Made by a program: the position numbers and the translations under genes
From: Bagarius yarrelli
Taxonomy: Eukaryota > Chordata > Actinopteri > Siluriformes > Sisoridae
DNA: 64,000 bases
Direction of reading: 5' to 3'
Assembly: GCA_005784505.1 (NCBI GenBank)
Contig: VCAZ01000008.1
Location: forward strand, 5,505,763 to 5,569,762
The notes under the pieces: model-generated
Database searches by the model: none
What the model was told of the DNA's origin: nothing
The model's input: the letters and a program-made list of their open reading frames with translations, nothing else
Part shown: in pieces, positions 11,578 through 22,440 of the stretch
Layout of the letters: each line of letters begins with the position of its first letter
Numbering within the stretch: position 1 is the first letter of the stretch

Positions 11578-11770
11578 AGTTCAAGTCAAGTCAAAAAGCT
11601 TTTATTGTCATTTTGACCATATAGAGCAGACGCCGTATACAGACAAAGGACATTTTCTCCAAGACTATGGTGCTACATAAAATAACACATAACAACAAAG
11701 AAATACATTAAACAAAAAAACAACACAAAGCTAAGGACTGGGGAATGAGCAAAAATGCACACCTGGTGCA
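11578..11770 (-). mobile_element. LINE 3' UTR fragment
   Basis: TTCAAGTCAAGTCAAAAAGC then TTTTATTGTCATTTTGACCA, followed by a CAAGACTATGGTGCTACATA block, is the 3' end (minus orientation) of a fish LINE. No reverse transcriptase sequence remains attached. A shorter relative is at 54063. Confidence 0.6.
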
Positions 11771-12550
11771 GAAGATTTGTCAAAGTTTTTACAAGGCTAA
11801 TACAAAGTATTCGAAACACTGCTGCGAGTGTAAGACCAGTGTTTTTACCACTGTTAGGCTAAAGATAGAATTTGGATTAAAGATTGGCTGTGTAGTAAAA
11901 TACTGATTTCTAGCTAGACTCGCAAACAGGCTAAAATCTATCATAATCGTAAAGGTTAGCGTTTGGGTTTACAATCAGTAGTTTAGTCAGTTTGGTTAAC
12001 CCCAATCTCCTAGACTGTTACTGTAGAAAACTGTAGTAATTTTTTAGGGCTGGATTATAATAATATGCATGAAGGCAAGTACCTGCGGAATTCAACTCTT
12101 GTATACGAGCTAATTTTACTGCTTTTACTTTAGTGAATTTTAATTGACTTAACTAAAGGCGCAGACGTGGCAACTCTGAATACGACCTCATGTCATTTAC
12201 AGGTTTAATGATTTCCATTGGCTTCAAAGGTTACATCAATAAAGTTTTCCTCTTTCAATTAAAAGCTGAGTTAATTGCACTTTTAATGCATATTGAGTGT
12301 TTTACGATTATATTCAGGATTTCTTTAAAAAGGTGAAAAGAGCCCAAGTCTGCAAGCTTCTTTATTTATTATACTTACTTATATTATACTATCAACCAAG
12401 ACGCCAAACCACACACTATTTATAAATATATATAATGGGTTTTTTTTTTTTACAGAAATATTATAGAATAACATAAACCAGGCCCGGTTCTTGCCAATAT
12501 TGTCAATATAAGCACAATTCTTTTTTTTTAACTTAAAAGTTAATTTCTTA

Positions 12551-12622
12551 GATTGTGTAAAGCTGTTTTGTGACAATGACCATTGTAAAAAGCGCTATAC
12601 AAATAAAATTGAATTGAATTGA
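12551..12622 (+). repeat. Teleost retroposon 3' tail
   Basis: TGTAAAGCTGTTTTGTGACA, CCATTGTAAAAAGCGCTATA and a terminal AAAATTGAATTGAATTG run match the 3' end of the repeat at 5088-5306. The tandem AATTG units at the end are typical of retroposon tails. Confidence 0.7.
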
Positions 12623-12757
12623 TACGAATTAAACAAATGGTTATTTTCAATGTTAAAAATGGCTAATGACTGGACTAATAAGCACAAACTCAGGCAATAT
12701 TATATTTTTTTAAAAGGTGGAGTTTGGGCCAAATAAAAATTAAATATTGAAGTAAGT

Positions 12758-12878
12758 GACAGAGCGACTTGGAGTTAAGGTCCTTACCCAGGGGCCCACA
12801 TTGGTGGCTTGGTGGTGCTGGAAATTGAACCCTGGTCTTTTTGGTATCAGTCCAACACCTTAAGCCACCAAGCCACTC
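12758..12878 (-). repeat. SINE with L2-type tail, internally deleted
   Basis: Minus-strand copy: AGAGCGACTT (tail) is joined directly to GAGTTAAGGTCCTTACCC, so the segment between them is deleted. TTGGTGGTGCTGGAAATTGA and the head CTTAAGCCACCAAGCCACT follow. Confidence 0.75.
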
Positions 12879-13085
12879 TACTTCTTTAAACTTCCCAGAG
12901 CGGAGCCCACCTTGCTTTTATCAAATTACAAATCGTACAAAAGAAAATAACGACGTATTTGTATACCGCTGTCTTTACCAAATTTTTGACACTGTAAATT
13001 CACAGCAACCTATATTCACTATGGGAACAAAAATATTGTACCATTGCATCCATACATATATTTTAAATATCCCATTTCAAAAGTA

Positions 13086-13300
13086 GTCTCGATCTTACTT
13101 CTAGCAATAACCTCCACACTTCTAAAAATGGCTTTCCACTGGATTGTGTTGTGTGACTGTGGGGATTTGTGTTCATACAGCAACAACAGTATTAGTGAGA
13201 TCAGACAATGATATTGCATGAAGAGGTCTTCCAGTTCCAGTTCATCCTGGGGCTGTTTAGTGGGGTTAAGTCAGAATCAGCACTCTGTCTGAGTATAAGA
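13086..13300 (-). mobile_element. Tc1-like transposon remnant
   Basis: Minus-strand copy with AATAACCTCCACACTTCTAA, ATGGCTTTCCACTGGAT and GACTGTGGGGATTTGTGTTC, then CAGTTCATCC and GTGGGGTTAAGTCAGAATCA. This order matches the 3' part of the same family as the copies at 20095 and 52556. Coding capacity is lost. Confidence 0.65.
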
Positions 13301-13720
13301 AAATAACCTCTATGAACAGGTGTAATGAAGCATTTGACTGGTAGAAGTTTAAGGGAAGTGAAAGAATAAGATAAAGCTAAATCTTTTCTCTCCTTTTTTA
13401 GTTATCTCTTAAGTAGCATAAAATAAAATCTGTTATGTTGATATCTGTTATTGTATATTGCACATTTAGAGGTACAGTGTATAAAGACACGGGACCAACT
13501 CTGTCTTTGTCACTGTTTTTTTTTCAAACTTACTGCAGTTCCACCTCATTTACATGACGGCAGTATCTCAGTGAGGATCGATACTATCGAGCCAGCAAAG
13601 CCCAGTGCACTAAGCTATTGTCTTATTTGGTATCTCATTAGAGGCTTTCAAAGAATTTAACACAGCAGATAGGTGTTACTTTTTAACAGCTGGCTAACAT
13701 CTCTGCATGCTCATTTGATC

Positions 13721-13809
13721 ATGCCAAGAACTTAACTCCAAACTGCTCTGTTGAATAAATGAAATAAAGGTAAGTTGCTTTGGATAAAGGTGAAATCCCA
13801 AAAATGTAA
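13721..13809 (+). repeat. SINE tail fragment
   Basis: CTTAACTCCAAACTGCTCTG then GTAAGTTGCTTTGGATAAAG and a terminal AAAAATGTAAA correspond to the 3' half of the L2-tailed SINE; the tRNA-like head is not recognisable. Confidence 0.55.
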
Positions 13810-13814
13810 ACTCT

Positions 13815-14440
13815 AATGCCAACAGTTTGTGGACACCTCACCATCAGATCCATATGTGGTTCCTCTTCAAACTGTTGCTACAAAGTCTGAAGCACATAAT
13901 TTTCTGGAATGTCTTTATAGGTTGTAGCGTTACATTAGTCCTTTACTGATAATAAGGAGAAAAATTTCCCCGTGCACAAATGTTGAGGTTTTCTTTGGGA
14001 GTTACAAAGTTTGTACAGGATAAGGAACGAGTTCATCAGGGGGACTGGTCATGTTAGATGTTTTAGGAAGAAAAAAAATGGAAGCCAGATTAAGGTGGTT
14101 TGGACATAGGATAAGGACATAGGAGCGATAGTGAATATATTGGTGGGACGATGTTAGAAAGATGAAGACCAAAGAGGAGGTATAGGAATGTGATAAACGA
14201 GAAAATTAAGTTAGTGGGTCTGAGTGAAGAGGATGTAGAGAATAGGGGTAGGTGGAGACAGACGATTCACCGTGGCGACCCCTAAAAGGGAACAGCCTAA
14301 AGGAGAAGAGGAAGAATGTCCCCGTGCACAAAGTCCCAAGTCACTTTGACACATGGTGTGTTATGGTTGGAGTGGAAAAACTTGAGTGTTTTGCACAAAG
14401 CCCTGACCTTAACACTACTGCACCATACAGAAGCCGCTAG
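13815..14440 (+). mobile_element. Tc1-like remnant split by a LINE insertion
   Basis: Left part 13815-13980 begins with CCAACAGTTTGTGGACACCT, a terminal-repeat-like sequence. The right part 14319-14440 encodes a decayed transposase stretch with VEKLECFAQSPDLN, the Tc1 block before the last catalytic residue. The two parts are separated by a 338-bp LINE fragment at 13981-14318. The end of the transposase and the right terminal repeat are not recognisable. Confidence 0.75.
13981..14318 (+). mobile_element. RTE-like LINE 3' end with target-site duplication
   Basis: Short 5'-truncated insertion starting TGTTGAGGTTTTCTTTGG. It encodes remnants of WFGHR, KLVGLSEEDVENR and WRQTIH and ends GGAACAGCCTAAAGGAGAAG. 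It is flanked by perfect 14-bp direct repeats TCCCCGTGCACAAA at 13967-13980 and 14319-14332. This is the expected result of target-primed reverse transcription into the Tc1-like element. Confidence 0.85.
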
Positions 14441-15287
14441 AAGGGGGAAGTTAGGACGGTTATTGGGGCCCATTCATTTTTAGGGCTCCTAAGAGATTTG
14501 TTTTATTAGCAGTAACAATATTAGCAATATTAATGTGATAGAAATACAAACCTCCTTACCTGAGGTTAGTTACTGATCTCACTAATATTTTTGGAGCTTA
14601 ACAAACATATGTTTCACCTTGTAGGGAAAACCTTACTAAAAGTGTGAAGCGTAATCCGTCATCAAAATAGGGAGTAAATTTGCAATAAGATGTTTAAAAT
14701 GACATAAGTTTGTGATGGTCAGATGTCCTCAAAATATAGTGCATTTGTAAATGTCAGACATTTAATCAGCACAGACCCGAGCCGAGCACCAGACACAGGA
14801 GTAAAACAGCATGCAAAAAAAAAAACGTCTGTCTTCGAGTACAAAACAATCTTCTTTTAAAGGGTGAGAATAAACAACATAAGCCACAAAAACTGCACAA
14901 GCAACTGCTGTGACTTCGCTGACACTCGCCGCCTTTGCATGCAAACAAGGTGTTAATTATCTCATATTCTATTCTGCTCTGATGTTTAAAGCAATCTTAC
15001 ACTCGCAATACACACACTATCAGGGTACAGTTTAATTCACACAAACAAAATATGATCCACAATTTAATTGATGCAGAAATGAAACCCAAACCATAAATAA
15101 TTGATTTTTTTTTTTAACCAAGATTAAAACTGAGAAAAGATTATTTACTCTTTTACTTCACAATGTCGATGTCTAAGCAACGCTGTCCTGTTTTTTAGTT
15201 GCTGAATTCTGGAACACCAGATGCCTCACACAGAAAGGTGCATTGTGGGAAACAGGTGGCAAGACTGAAAGAGGCTCATTCTGTAGC
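14441..15287. other. Unclassified intron sequence next to the MAM exon
   Basis: No repeat family was recognised. Two overlapping minus-strand frames at 14762-14948 encode cysteine-rich low-complexity peptides without a domain and are probably chance. A poly-T run lies at about 15106-15115. Confidence 0.4.
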
Positions 15288-15293
15288 ACTTAC

Positions 15294-15419
15294 CCCATGT
15301 AAGGTCAGAGGGCACAGAGGGCCAGCTGGAGGTTCGCACCAACTGCCAGTCAAAGTCGTCGTCCTGTTCCTGTCTGTACTCGCAAAGGTCGGCATTTGAA
15401 TCCTCTTCAAACGTGCAAC
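15294..15419 (-). CDS. ptpru: MAM-domain exon of a type IIB receptor tyrosine phosphatase (probably ptpru, exon 2)
   Basis: Single internal coding exon on the minus strand. It is preceded by a pyrimidine-containing acceptor ending in CAG (15420-15422) and followed by a consensus GTAAGT donor (15288-15293). Length is 126 bp, open throughout, with phase 1 at both ends. It encodes 41 whole codons plus split glycine codons at each side. The peptide has the hallmarks of the start of a MAM domain: GCTFEED, then LCEY, then DDDFDW about 20 residues in, then a SDLTWG end that would continue into the G-S-Y of the next exon. In PTPRM, PTPRK, PTPRT and PTPRU the MAM domain follows the signal peptide and mediates homophilic cell adhesion; the phosphatase domains are cytoplasmic. 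GCTFEE, CEY, DDF-W-VR and DL--GSY agree best with PTPRU as I recall it, so the paralogue is an inference; PTPRK or another MAM protein is possible. I did not find the signal-peptide exon or the rest of the MAM domain in the window, which fits long flanking introns. Confidence 0.82.
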
Positions 15420-15425
15420 CTGCTT
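15420..15425 (-). other. Tandem NAGNAG splice acceptor of the MAM exon
   Basis: Read on the minus strand, the exon is preceded by AAG then CAG, two possible acceptors three bases apart. Use of the upstream AAG would add one codon (Ala if the previous exon ends in G) before the Gly-Cys of the MAM domain. The CAG is the stronger site by consensus and was used to set the exon start. Confidence 0.5.
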
Positions 15426-16470
15426 CACAGAGAAAACATAATGCGTCACAAACGAGGTTTTAAAAAACACAGTAGGGTGCTGCTTTATTTTCTTCGAAAA
15501 TGCACATCTATGATAAAAAAGCACAGCCAAATATTAACAAAAATGCTTTTCTCAGTTTCTCTAATGATGTATGATCTTAGAAAAGCATAACCTGATGGAA
15601 GTCTTATTTTTGAAGAGCTTGGATAAAAAGCTTAAGCGTAAATGGATTTTGTATATCCAAGAAAATTACGTTTAGTGTTAAAATACACACTTTATCATAA
15701 GACCATAAGAATGCTATTACAACCCACTGCTGTGGATGAAACACAACAGACGACAGATGTTCACAATGGACTGTTTTTTTTTTGTTAATCAATGATCATT
15801 GAAACATCAGCAACCCTGCCCAGGACGAAATATAAACGTACTAACTATTAAAAAAAAAAAACAGGGCTGAGTACATATCTCCTTAGCCAGGCATACATAA
15901 CATATCCCATAATCTTATGCTCCAGTACATCTGATTAAAAGCACATTATCAGCTATTGCCTGCTAATAATATGAACAGCAGCTATGCTAATTTCTCTCCA
16001 CCTGTTTTGCTTTTTATACCTGTCCCAAGGCATCCAGAGATTGTGTTAGCACTGGTAGACCTTCAGTGAGAAAAGGCCAACCCTGCTAGGATCCAGAGGC
16101 ATTCAGAGATTACCAGCTACGATTGGATTATGCCTTTCAAAGATTTAACTGTAGTCAGGCCTTTTTCTAAAACCTAACCACCAAGTACTGTAGAATTCAT
16201 ATGGATGCCTACATGTGCATGTGCAATAATAATTCATATAATTACCATTGTGACATTTCTAAAGCTTGTGACAGAGCGGAAATACATCCTCCAAACACAA
16301 AAAGACTAACAAACTGTGATGACTTGATAAAATATTAAATTATTTATATTAGTAAATTGGATAGAAATCAACTTATTAAGGATAAACAAATTAATTATTC
16401 AATTGTTGCAAGTTTTTTATCAGAAAATTTGTCTGACCACGAGTAGGTTTTTGTAGTTAGAGCTTCTATA
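15426..16470. other. Intron sequence upstream of the MAM exon, nothing classified
   Basis: AT-rich and largely unique-looking. Contains poly-A runs at about 15850-15861 and a poly-T run near 15774-15784. No second exon was recognised. Confidence 0.4.
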
Positions 16471-16552
16471 CCAGGGGTGTCTAAACTCCTACTTGCTTCA
16501 ACCCTAATCAAACACACCTGAACCAATTAACCAATATCTTGCTAGGTAGACT
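16471..16552 (+). mobile_element. Half of a palindromic fish MITE
   Basis: CCAGGGGTGTCTAAACTCCT, then CAACCCTAATCAAACACACC, TGAACCAATTAACCAATATC and TTGCTAGGTAGACTTG, the left half of the element at 9786. The right half is missing. Confidence 0.6.
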
Positions 16553-18754
16553 TGCAATTAAGAAGATATTTCAGCCCCCTTCTTGTCAAATAATTCACAC
16601 CTCTTCACTGTAATGCTGCTACAGAGACCCTGGTGCTTTCTAGACAATGGGCAAGGTTTGATTTCCCTGTCAGGTACAAAGTTATGTCTCAGTAACGGTA
16701 TTAAGCCTGGATAAAAAAGAATGGTTGCATAAGACATTCTTAGTAAAAACCTGTGCCAAAATCAAATATGTGGAGTGGATGATTTACTATGGCAACCCAA
16801 ACAGCTTCAGGGAAGTGTTTGGGTTGGATAGATTTCGGGATAGATAATTAAGATAGCTCTCAACCAACCTCTTTTATTTTGTGACAACTTTTCAATTAGA
16901 AATACTTTATGACTCACGATGTGACACATTAAAAGTACAGCAGTTCTAAATTTGTCACATCATTAAAATCCAAACTCTGGATGAAATACGGTATTATAAT
17001 AAGTTCTGTCCGGTCCAATGAAAGCATCTGGTTTTGATGCCCCACTGAAAAGACTTGGTCGCCTCTGACACCTCATCATATACTGGGGGCAATCTAAAGC
17101 AGCCCAAACGCAGAAGGCACGTAAGACCCAGTTGTGAGAACAGAACTTTTCAAACAACTGGAGTTTAAACTTTACCCTCAAATTTTTCTTCACCACCACA
17201 TGCAGAGTCAAACAATATTGTGATAAATGGTTTGGTCTTTCAGTTCTTTTAAAAATAGAGGTTATACATAATTTAATGTTATTTTTGTTTTACATTAGTG
17301 CCCAATTTTTTAATTGGCCGTTTAAAAAGATTCAGGATTTATCATTCAGAAAATATAATTTGAACCGTAATAGTAAAAAATTCGAAACATGCACACAATA
17401 AAAGTAGTACACGAACGTGTAATTAAACCCTCTATTACAAAAAAGGCTAAAGACGAGCAAATCTTGGTGATAGAATTAGGAGCATTTGCAGGTAAAATAA
17501 CAAAAAGTTTAATTTAAAACCATTGATTGAATATGATGCTTGAAGCTCATCACAATAAATCCATGTCTATGTCACTATTAAACTGCTATCACAAACAAAT
17601 CAACACAATTTTATAAAGCCTATCTTTGTTCTAATAAAATACAGGGGTTTAAGTAAGATCTGTGGTAATAACCAGATTATGCTAATGAACCAGCGGTGCT
17701 ACACACACATACACACACAGTTTGTGCAAAAGTTTCCTAAATTTTCACTTCTCACTTTTATTATTGATTTTTATAGATTCAATAGTAAATTCAGAAACTG
17801 GACTTGACTTCTTAGTCATTTGGCTTCAACACATAAATTCATATAAAAGTAAAAACCATGTTTAGTTCCCTAATTTGAGAAAATGAAGTAGGTAAATAAG
17901 ACTGTTAATTTGTTTAGTTTTTTTATTCAAACGTTTATATTTATTTGATTAAACTGGCTGATTTTATCTCACTGTGTTAAAAATAAGGGTAAATCATGAC
18001 TGCCACTTATCAGCTTCCAGACATAGCAGGGGGCAAGAAGTAATTATAAGGGTATGAAATTTACACGTTAGACCAAATTTCAAAGCTATTAATTTGGCTT
18101 TAAATGTAACTCTCGGGTCTGATGAAAATAAAATCTTCAATGATACACACAATGAAATATGTGTAACTGTTTTAGGACAGATGTCGTGTCTAATAAAAAA
18201 ACCTGGAAATAAAAATCTAAGTAAGACTTATTGAACAGTTGCTTGAGCAGACTTATGGAAACATAAGATACGCTTAGAGAAGAGAGAGGATAATGTGGTA
18301 TCATGAGGTTAAACACTGTGTCATCGGATGACATTTAAAGGTTTTTGAAGGTTACATAGCACAAAACCGGGAGCTGATCCTGTGAATGGATTCTGGGAAA
18401 AAAACCCTCAAAATCAGATTATACCACCAACAAATATTGCATTGTCAACTGTCAACCACAGCTGCACCATCTGATCCCAATCCAGTACCTGATGTTTTTT
18501 GTCTTTTTTTTCCATCTCCGATACCTCCGAATTATTTGACTGTTGCTCTGCTTGCTTTTGTCTATGAATCTTAAATGAATAGAAATAAAATTGAATATTG
18601 TATTTTCCGTATCTCGTAATTGCACCATGACTCTGGAAAAGCAACATATTTGCCTCTGATAGCCTATGGATTTGAATAGATGGAAAGAAGAAGAACATGT
18701 ACTGCTTTTAATCAAAACACTGCACCATCTATGAATACATGACTACAGTATTCG
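16553..18754. other. No gene or classified repeat recognised
   Basis: AT-rich sequence with a small (CA)-rich tract at about 17700-17720. Short frames at 16963-17211 and 18386-18715 show no domain and overlap on both strands, so they are treated as chance. Confidence 0.4.
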
Positions 18755-18990
18755 TTTCTTCATCTTCTAGATATCTTATTTAGCGTAGTATCACAGGGAA
18801 CCTGAAGTCCCTCTGGGGGGACCCTAGACACAAGGAAATAAACACCACTACAGACAATTTAGAGATGCCGATTAGCCAACAATTCATATTTTGAGTGTCT
18901 GAGGAAAACTCCACAGAAAGAGGTAGGTTTTAAACCCCATACCCTTGAAATGCAAATCAAATATGTTGACCACGACACCGAAACCAAATC
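18755..18990 (-). repeat. Degenerate V-SINE-like remnant
   Basis: Minus-strand order is preserved: TCATCTTCTAGATATCTTAT end, TATCACAGGGAACCTG, ACAATTTAGAGATGCCGATT, AGGAAAACTCCACAGAAAGA and a decayed tRNA-like head TTGACCACGACACCG. It is an older copy than those at 20365 and 55821. Confidence 0.55.
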
Positions 18991-19028
18991 AATCCTCTTC
19001 TTGACTACAATATTTCTTATAAATGATC

Positions 19029-19130
19029 ACATTTATTTCTTTTACACAACTGAGCAATTGGGGTAAAGGACCTTGCTCAGCAGTGGCAACTTGGTGGTGC
19101 TGGGAATCAAATCTTTTAATTAGCTGTCCC
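19029..19130 (-). repeat. SINE fragment with L2-type body
   Basis: CACAACTGAGCAATTGGGGT, AAGGACCTTGCTCAG and AACTTGGTGGTGCTGGGAAT place it in the L2-tailed SINE family on the minus strand. Both the tail end and the head are truncated. Confidence 0.7.
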
Positions 19131-20094
19131 CCTTATATTACTTTAATGATATGAGTTGTTCTTAATTTTTTTTTTTTCTGATCTTTGCAACAACTAAAAA
19201 CTAACCAATTCATGCAGGCTCCTAAATAGTAACCTTCTGACTTCCAGTGTAATAAATTAACATCATATAATAATTAAATATATTTATATATTATAATCAA
19301 CTGTATCTATTTCTATTGCTTGTATAGTTGCCTACATTGTTTAGACTGTCACTCTAGCTCTCTCTTAAGCTTACTGTCTCTCCTTATTGTTTACTAGCCG
19401 CTGTCAGTCAAACATCTTACATCTCTGATGCCGAGGCGTTATAACCTTTGATGTTTTAAAGTAATATACTACAAACGGGGACAAATATGCCACATTTTAA
19501 ATAGACCCCATTTATTCTACCACTGTTACTTATAAAAATAATACTACTACCGCTACCACTACTAACATACCGTATATACACAGTATATAGAAAAGTAATA
19601 ATATGCAAAATCACACACTTGTTTCTGTATGAACATTCACACTAAAGAGAATTCTGTATGGGAGGAAAATAGCGAGCTGCAAGTAAGCGATGGTGCTAAA
19701 TTTATAATAAGCCTGGCTGTGGTCAGATCACCCAAGAGACGCATTAGTAACATTACAATACTGATGTCGACTATACATAATTGGCTCTTTGTTAGCTACG
19801 CTACAGATAATGATGAATTGTGCTTCTAGATAATATATATATATTGGAAGCTAGCATATTTTTAACAATATGTTTATATGACTACTAAAATAGAAGCGAT
19901 AGTAGAAGTTGTTAATTTTTTTTATAAATAGATCTGGCTGCATAAGTGGCCATGTTGTATGCTGTAAAAAAACGAACAAACATTGTACAAGGCGTGATTT
20001 TAATCAAGATTATAGAAGATTTTTAATACGTTCTTTTTTCGGCAAGACTAAGAAAAAAGCATTACGTTCGGTAACTCATGTTAACTAAAAATTC

Positions 20095-20315
20095 GATCAG
20101 TTGACATGCTGTGTGCTGTTTGGAGTGGAAGAACTCAAGTGTCCTGACTCTGACGCAAATCCACTGAACACCTTTGCGATGAACTGGAACACACTGATCT
20201 CACTAATACTATTGTGACTGAATGAACACAAATCTCCACAGTTACACAACACATTATAGTGGAAAGACTTTCTAGAAACTTGGAGATGATTATAGAAGTA
20301 TGATTGAGATTAAAA
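20095..20315 (+). mobile_element. Tc1-like transposon remnant, 3' transposase part
   Basis: GTTTGGAGTGGAAGAACTCA (V-W-SGRTQ region of the family) leads to CCACTGAACACCTTTGCGAT (PTEHL-DEL block), GAATGAACACAAATCTCCAC and TAGTGGAAAGACTTTCTAGA. It lacks a recognisable terminal repeat. Confidence 0.7.
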
Positions 20316-20364
20316 CTAAGAAGTTTCATATTGATATTGTAAATTATTAAATCAAAATGAAAAA

Positions 20365-20707
20365 GGGGCGGCTTAGTGATTAACACTGTTGCCTCACAGC
20401 TAGAAGGTCCTGAGTTTGATTCCTGGGCAGGGGTGTTTCTGTGTGGAGTTATCATGTTCTCCCTGTGCTTGCGTGGGTTTCGGGTTCTCCGGTTTCCTCC
20501 CACAGTCCAAAAACTTGTATGTTAGGTTAATTGGTAATTCTAAATTGTCCATAGGAGTGTGTGAGTGTGTGATGGACTGGTGACCTATCCAGCCTCTTGC
20601 CTTTCGCCCTTGCAAAGGCGGTTGGGATAGAGTCCAGCAGATCCCTGTGACCCTGAATTAGGGAATTTGCAGGTATAGAAGATGAATAAATAAATGAATG
20701 AATGAAT
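20365..20707 (+). repeat. V-SINE-like tRNA-derived SINE, near full length
   Basis: Head GGGCGGCTTAGTGATTAACA is followed by a box-B-like GAGTTTGATTCCTGGG. The conserved centre reads GTGTGGAGTTATCATGTTCT, CCCTGTGCTTGCGTGGGTTT and CCGGTTTCCTCCCACAGTCC. The 3' part has AATTGGTAATTCTAAATTGT and TGGACTGGTGACC, and it ends in tandem AATA/ATGA units (20688-20707). The central block is what identifies V-SINE-type elements of fish. Confidence 0.8.
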
Positions 20708-21181
20708 ATATGGAACAAATGTGTTTTGTACATAACAAATAAGACTGCCTGGGTAGAGAGAGAGCAATATGCGAAAATACAAGTATGTGTGCACCAAGAA
20801 CACACAAATACAAATAGAGATCTTCAGGTTAGCTAGGAATACACACATAAAGCAAATAAAGTAATAAAAATTATTAGTACTGCATAGAATTAGCTGCAGA
20901 CACGAATACCTACAGTGTGTTATTTGTGTATTCATGGGCTTATGGCACTTGGTAGAGAAAGAGAAGCAATAGGCAAGTATTTTATTATGGAATGCTGCAA
21001 AGTCAGCAGTTTGGTAAGATAAACCCAAAGGTCAATCTGTCGCACTAGTAAGGTGCAAACGTGGAAGGAAAAAATTTTCTTTTAAGGATGTAGAAAGAAA
21101 TGAGCTACAGGGTGGAAAAAGAAATCATTTCCTGGATCAAGACAAAGCCATGTGCAGTATCTTTTAACTCTATTTTAAATG

Positions 21182-21566
21182 TGTAAATGTTTTATGTTAT
21201 GTTTATGTTTTCGGTTCATTCGGTTTGTTTCTGTTTATGCCACTGTTTACTTCCTGTCGCGTGATTCCCCCTGTCCATGTATCCTGTTTCTATTGGTTTT
21301 CAGTTCAGTCTTGTCATTGGTTTGTGTTGGTCTTGTGTCCTTCGTGTTTACATTTATAGCCCTTGTGTTCCCTTTTGTCTTTGGATTACGGTTTAGTCTC
21401 TATACCACTGCGGTGAGTTATATCGTTAAGTGTTAAGTTTGTTAGTTTCATGTCATGTTAGTTAGCGTCAAGTCAAGTTAATGTTTTTTCATTTTGCAAA
21501 GAGTTTATATATGTAAATAAAGACTGCATTTGGGGTCTCAACTACTCGCCTCAGTGGATTCTTACA
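21182..21566 (+). repeat. Possible solo LTR
   Basis: The 385-bp segment begins TGTAA and ends TTACA, a 5-bp inverted terminal pair with the TG...CA boundary of LTRs. It has a pyrimidine/GT-rich body and AATAAAGACTGCATTTGGGG near the end, where a polyadenylation signal and R/U5 would be expected. The 5-bp flanks (AAATG and CTAGT) do not match, so no target-site duplication supports it. Confidence 0.45.
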
Positions 21567-22020
21567 CTAGTGTGATTTTCTTCATTTGTATTTATTCATT
21601 CATTTTTAGATTTAATTCGGTGAAATGCTTGTTTTTGTTTTAGAAATGTAAATTGCTGTCTTTACTCTAAAACCTACTAGCAAAAAAACGTTCTTTTATT
21701 TTATTATTTTTGTTGCCGACTAAACTTACTTCAGAAACGTTTCCCTTTCTAGTTCAAAGCAAAAATCCGTTAGTTAAATGTGTGATTTCATTTGGTTGAA
21801 AATTGCCTCTTGGTATCAGTTTCTTTTCGTCGATTTCATGAGGACGGACAGAAGATGGAAGGAAGTGTCATTTATTCCAGACAGTGTCAGAGGCTATGTC
21901 TAGCCTCTCCTTCATCATTCATGCCATAGCTCTTTCTTGGACTGGTGGGTTCAGATTGGCACTGCAGGGTGTAGGGTGTTGTGTGAAATTGTTTCATTAC
22001 AACTCCTTGCACCCACACAT

Positions 22021-22034
22021 ACACACACACACAC
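22021..22034. repeat. (AC)n microsatellite
   Basis: Pure AC run preceded by imperfect ACCCACACAT. Confidence 0.8.
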
Positions 22035-22440
22035 AGATAACCCATCAGTTACACATCCCACCAGCAGGACTATAAACACGCTCCCTTGAAGTCAGTAGGA
22101 TAAATGAACTGCTTGAGAGATGGTAGAAAACTGGCAATGCAAAAAAAAAATGTGACTGGGGAATGGTTACACGGCAAAGTGAAACCAGGATGGTGAAATG
22201 TTGGATGGAAAGGGGCCTAATGGATCTTATGTAACAGAAGGAAACCAGGTTGTTCAATTAATTTTGCCAATTTGCCTGGATAAGGATTGAGATGAGCTTC
22301 CCATACAACCAATCCATCAGAATTAATGTAAGATGCTTTTTTATTATAGAGCAAAATATGTTAGAGTTCCAGCTTCCTTACCTGAAATATTTCCATACGA
22401 GCTTTTTACATATATTACTGTGTAATTCAAGAGTTGTGAT

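Larger units (their letters stand above)
1..15293 (-). other. Presumed intron 2 (partial) of the MAM-domain gene
   Basis: Everything left of the donor at 15293 is downstream of the exon on the minus strand. No exon carrying the remainder of a MAM domain (for example the ENDTHC-like block) was recognised here. The interval consists of repeats and unique-looking AT-rich sequence, so the next exon is inferred to lie beyond the left edge. Confidence 0.55.

Noticed and set aside
15276..15530. 84-residue minus-strand frame overlapping the MAM exon
   Set aside because: It is a different frame from the MAM-encoding one and crosses both splice sites; the MAM frame is supported by domain residues and phases.
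18414..18715. Overlapping minus-strand frames with charged residues
   Set aside because: Two frames overlap each other and a plus-strand frame, with no domain or splice signals.
20135..20503. 122-residue minus-strand reading frame
   Set aside because: It runs across a Tc1-like remnant and a V-SINE-like head on their non-coding strand and shows no domain.
20585..21028. 147-residue minus-strand reading frame, the second longest in the window
   Set aside because: Hydrophobic and Cys/Phe/Tyr-rich translation of AT-rich DNA that ends inside a SINE; no domain, no splice or start context.
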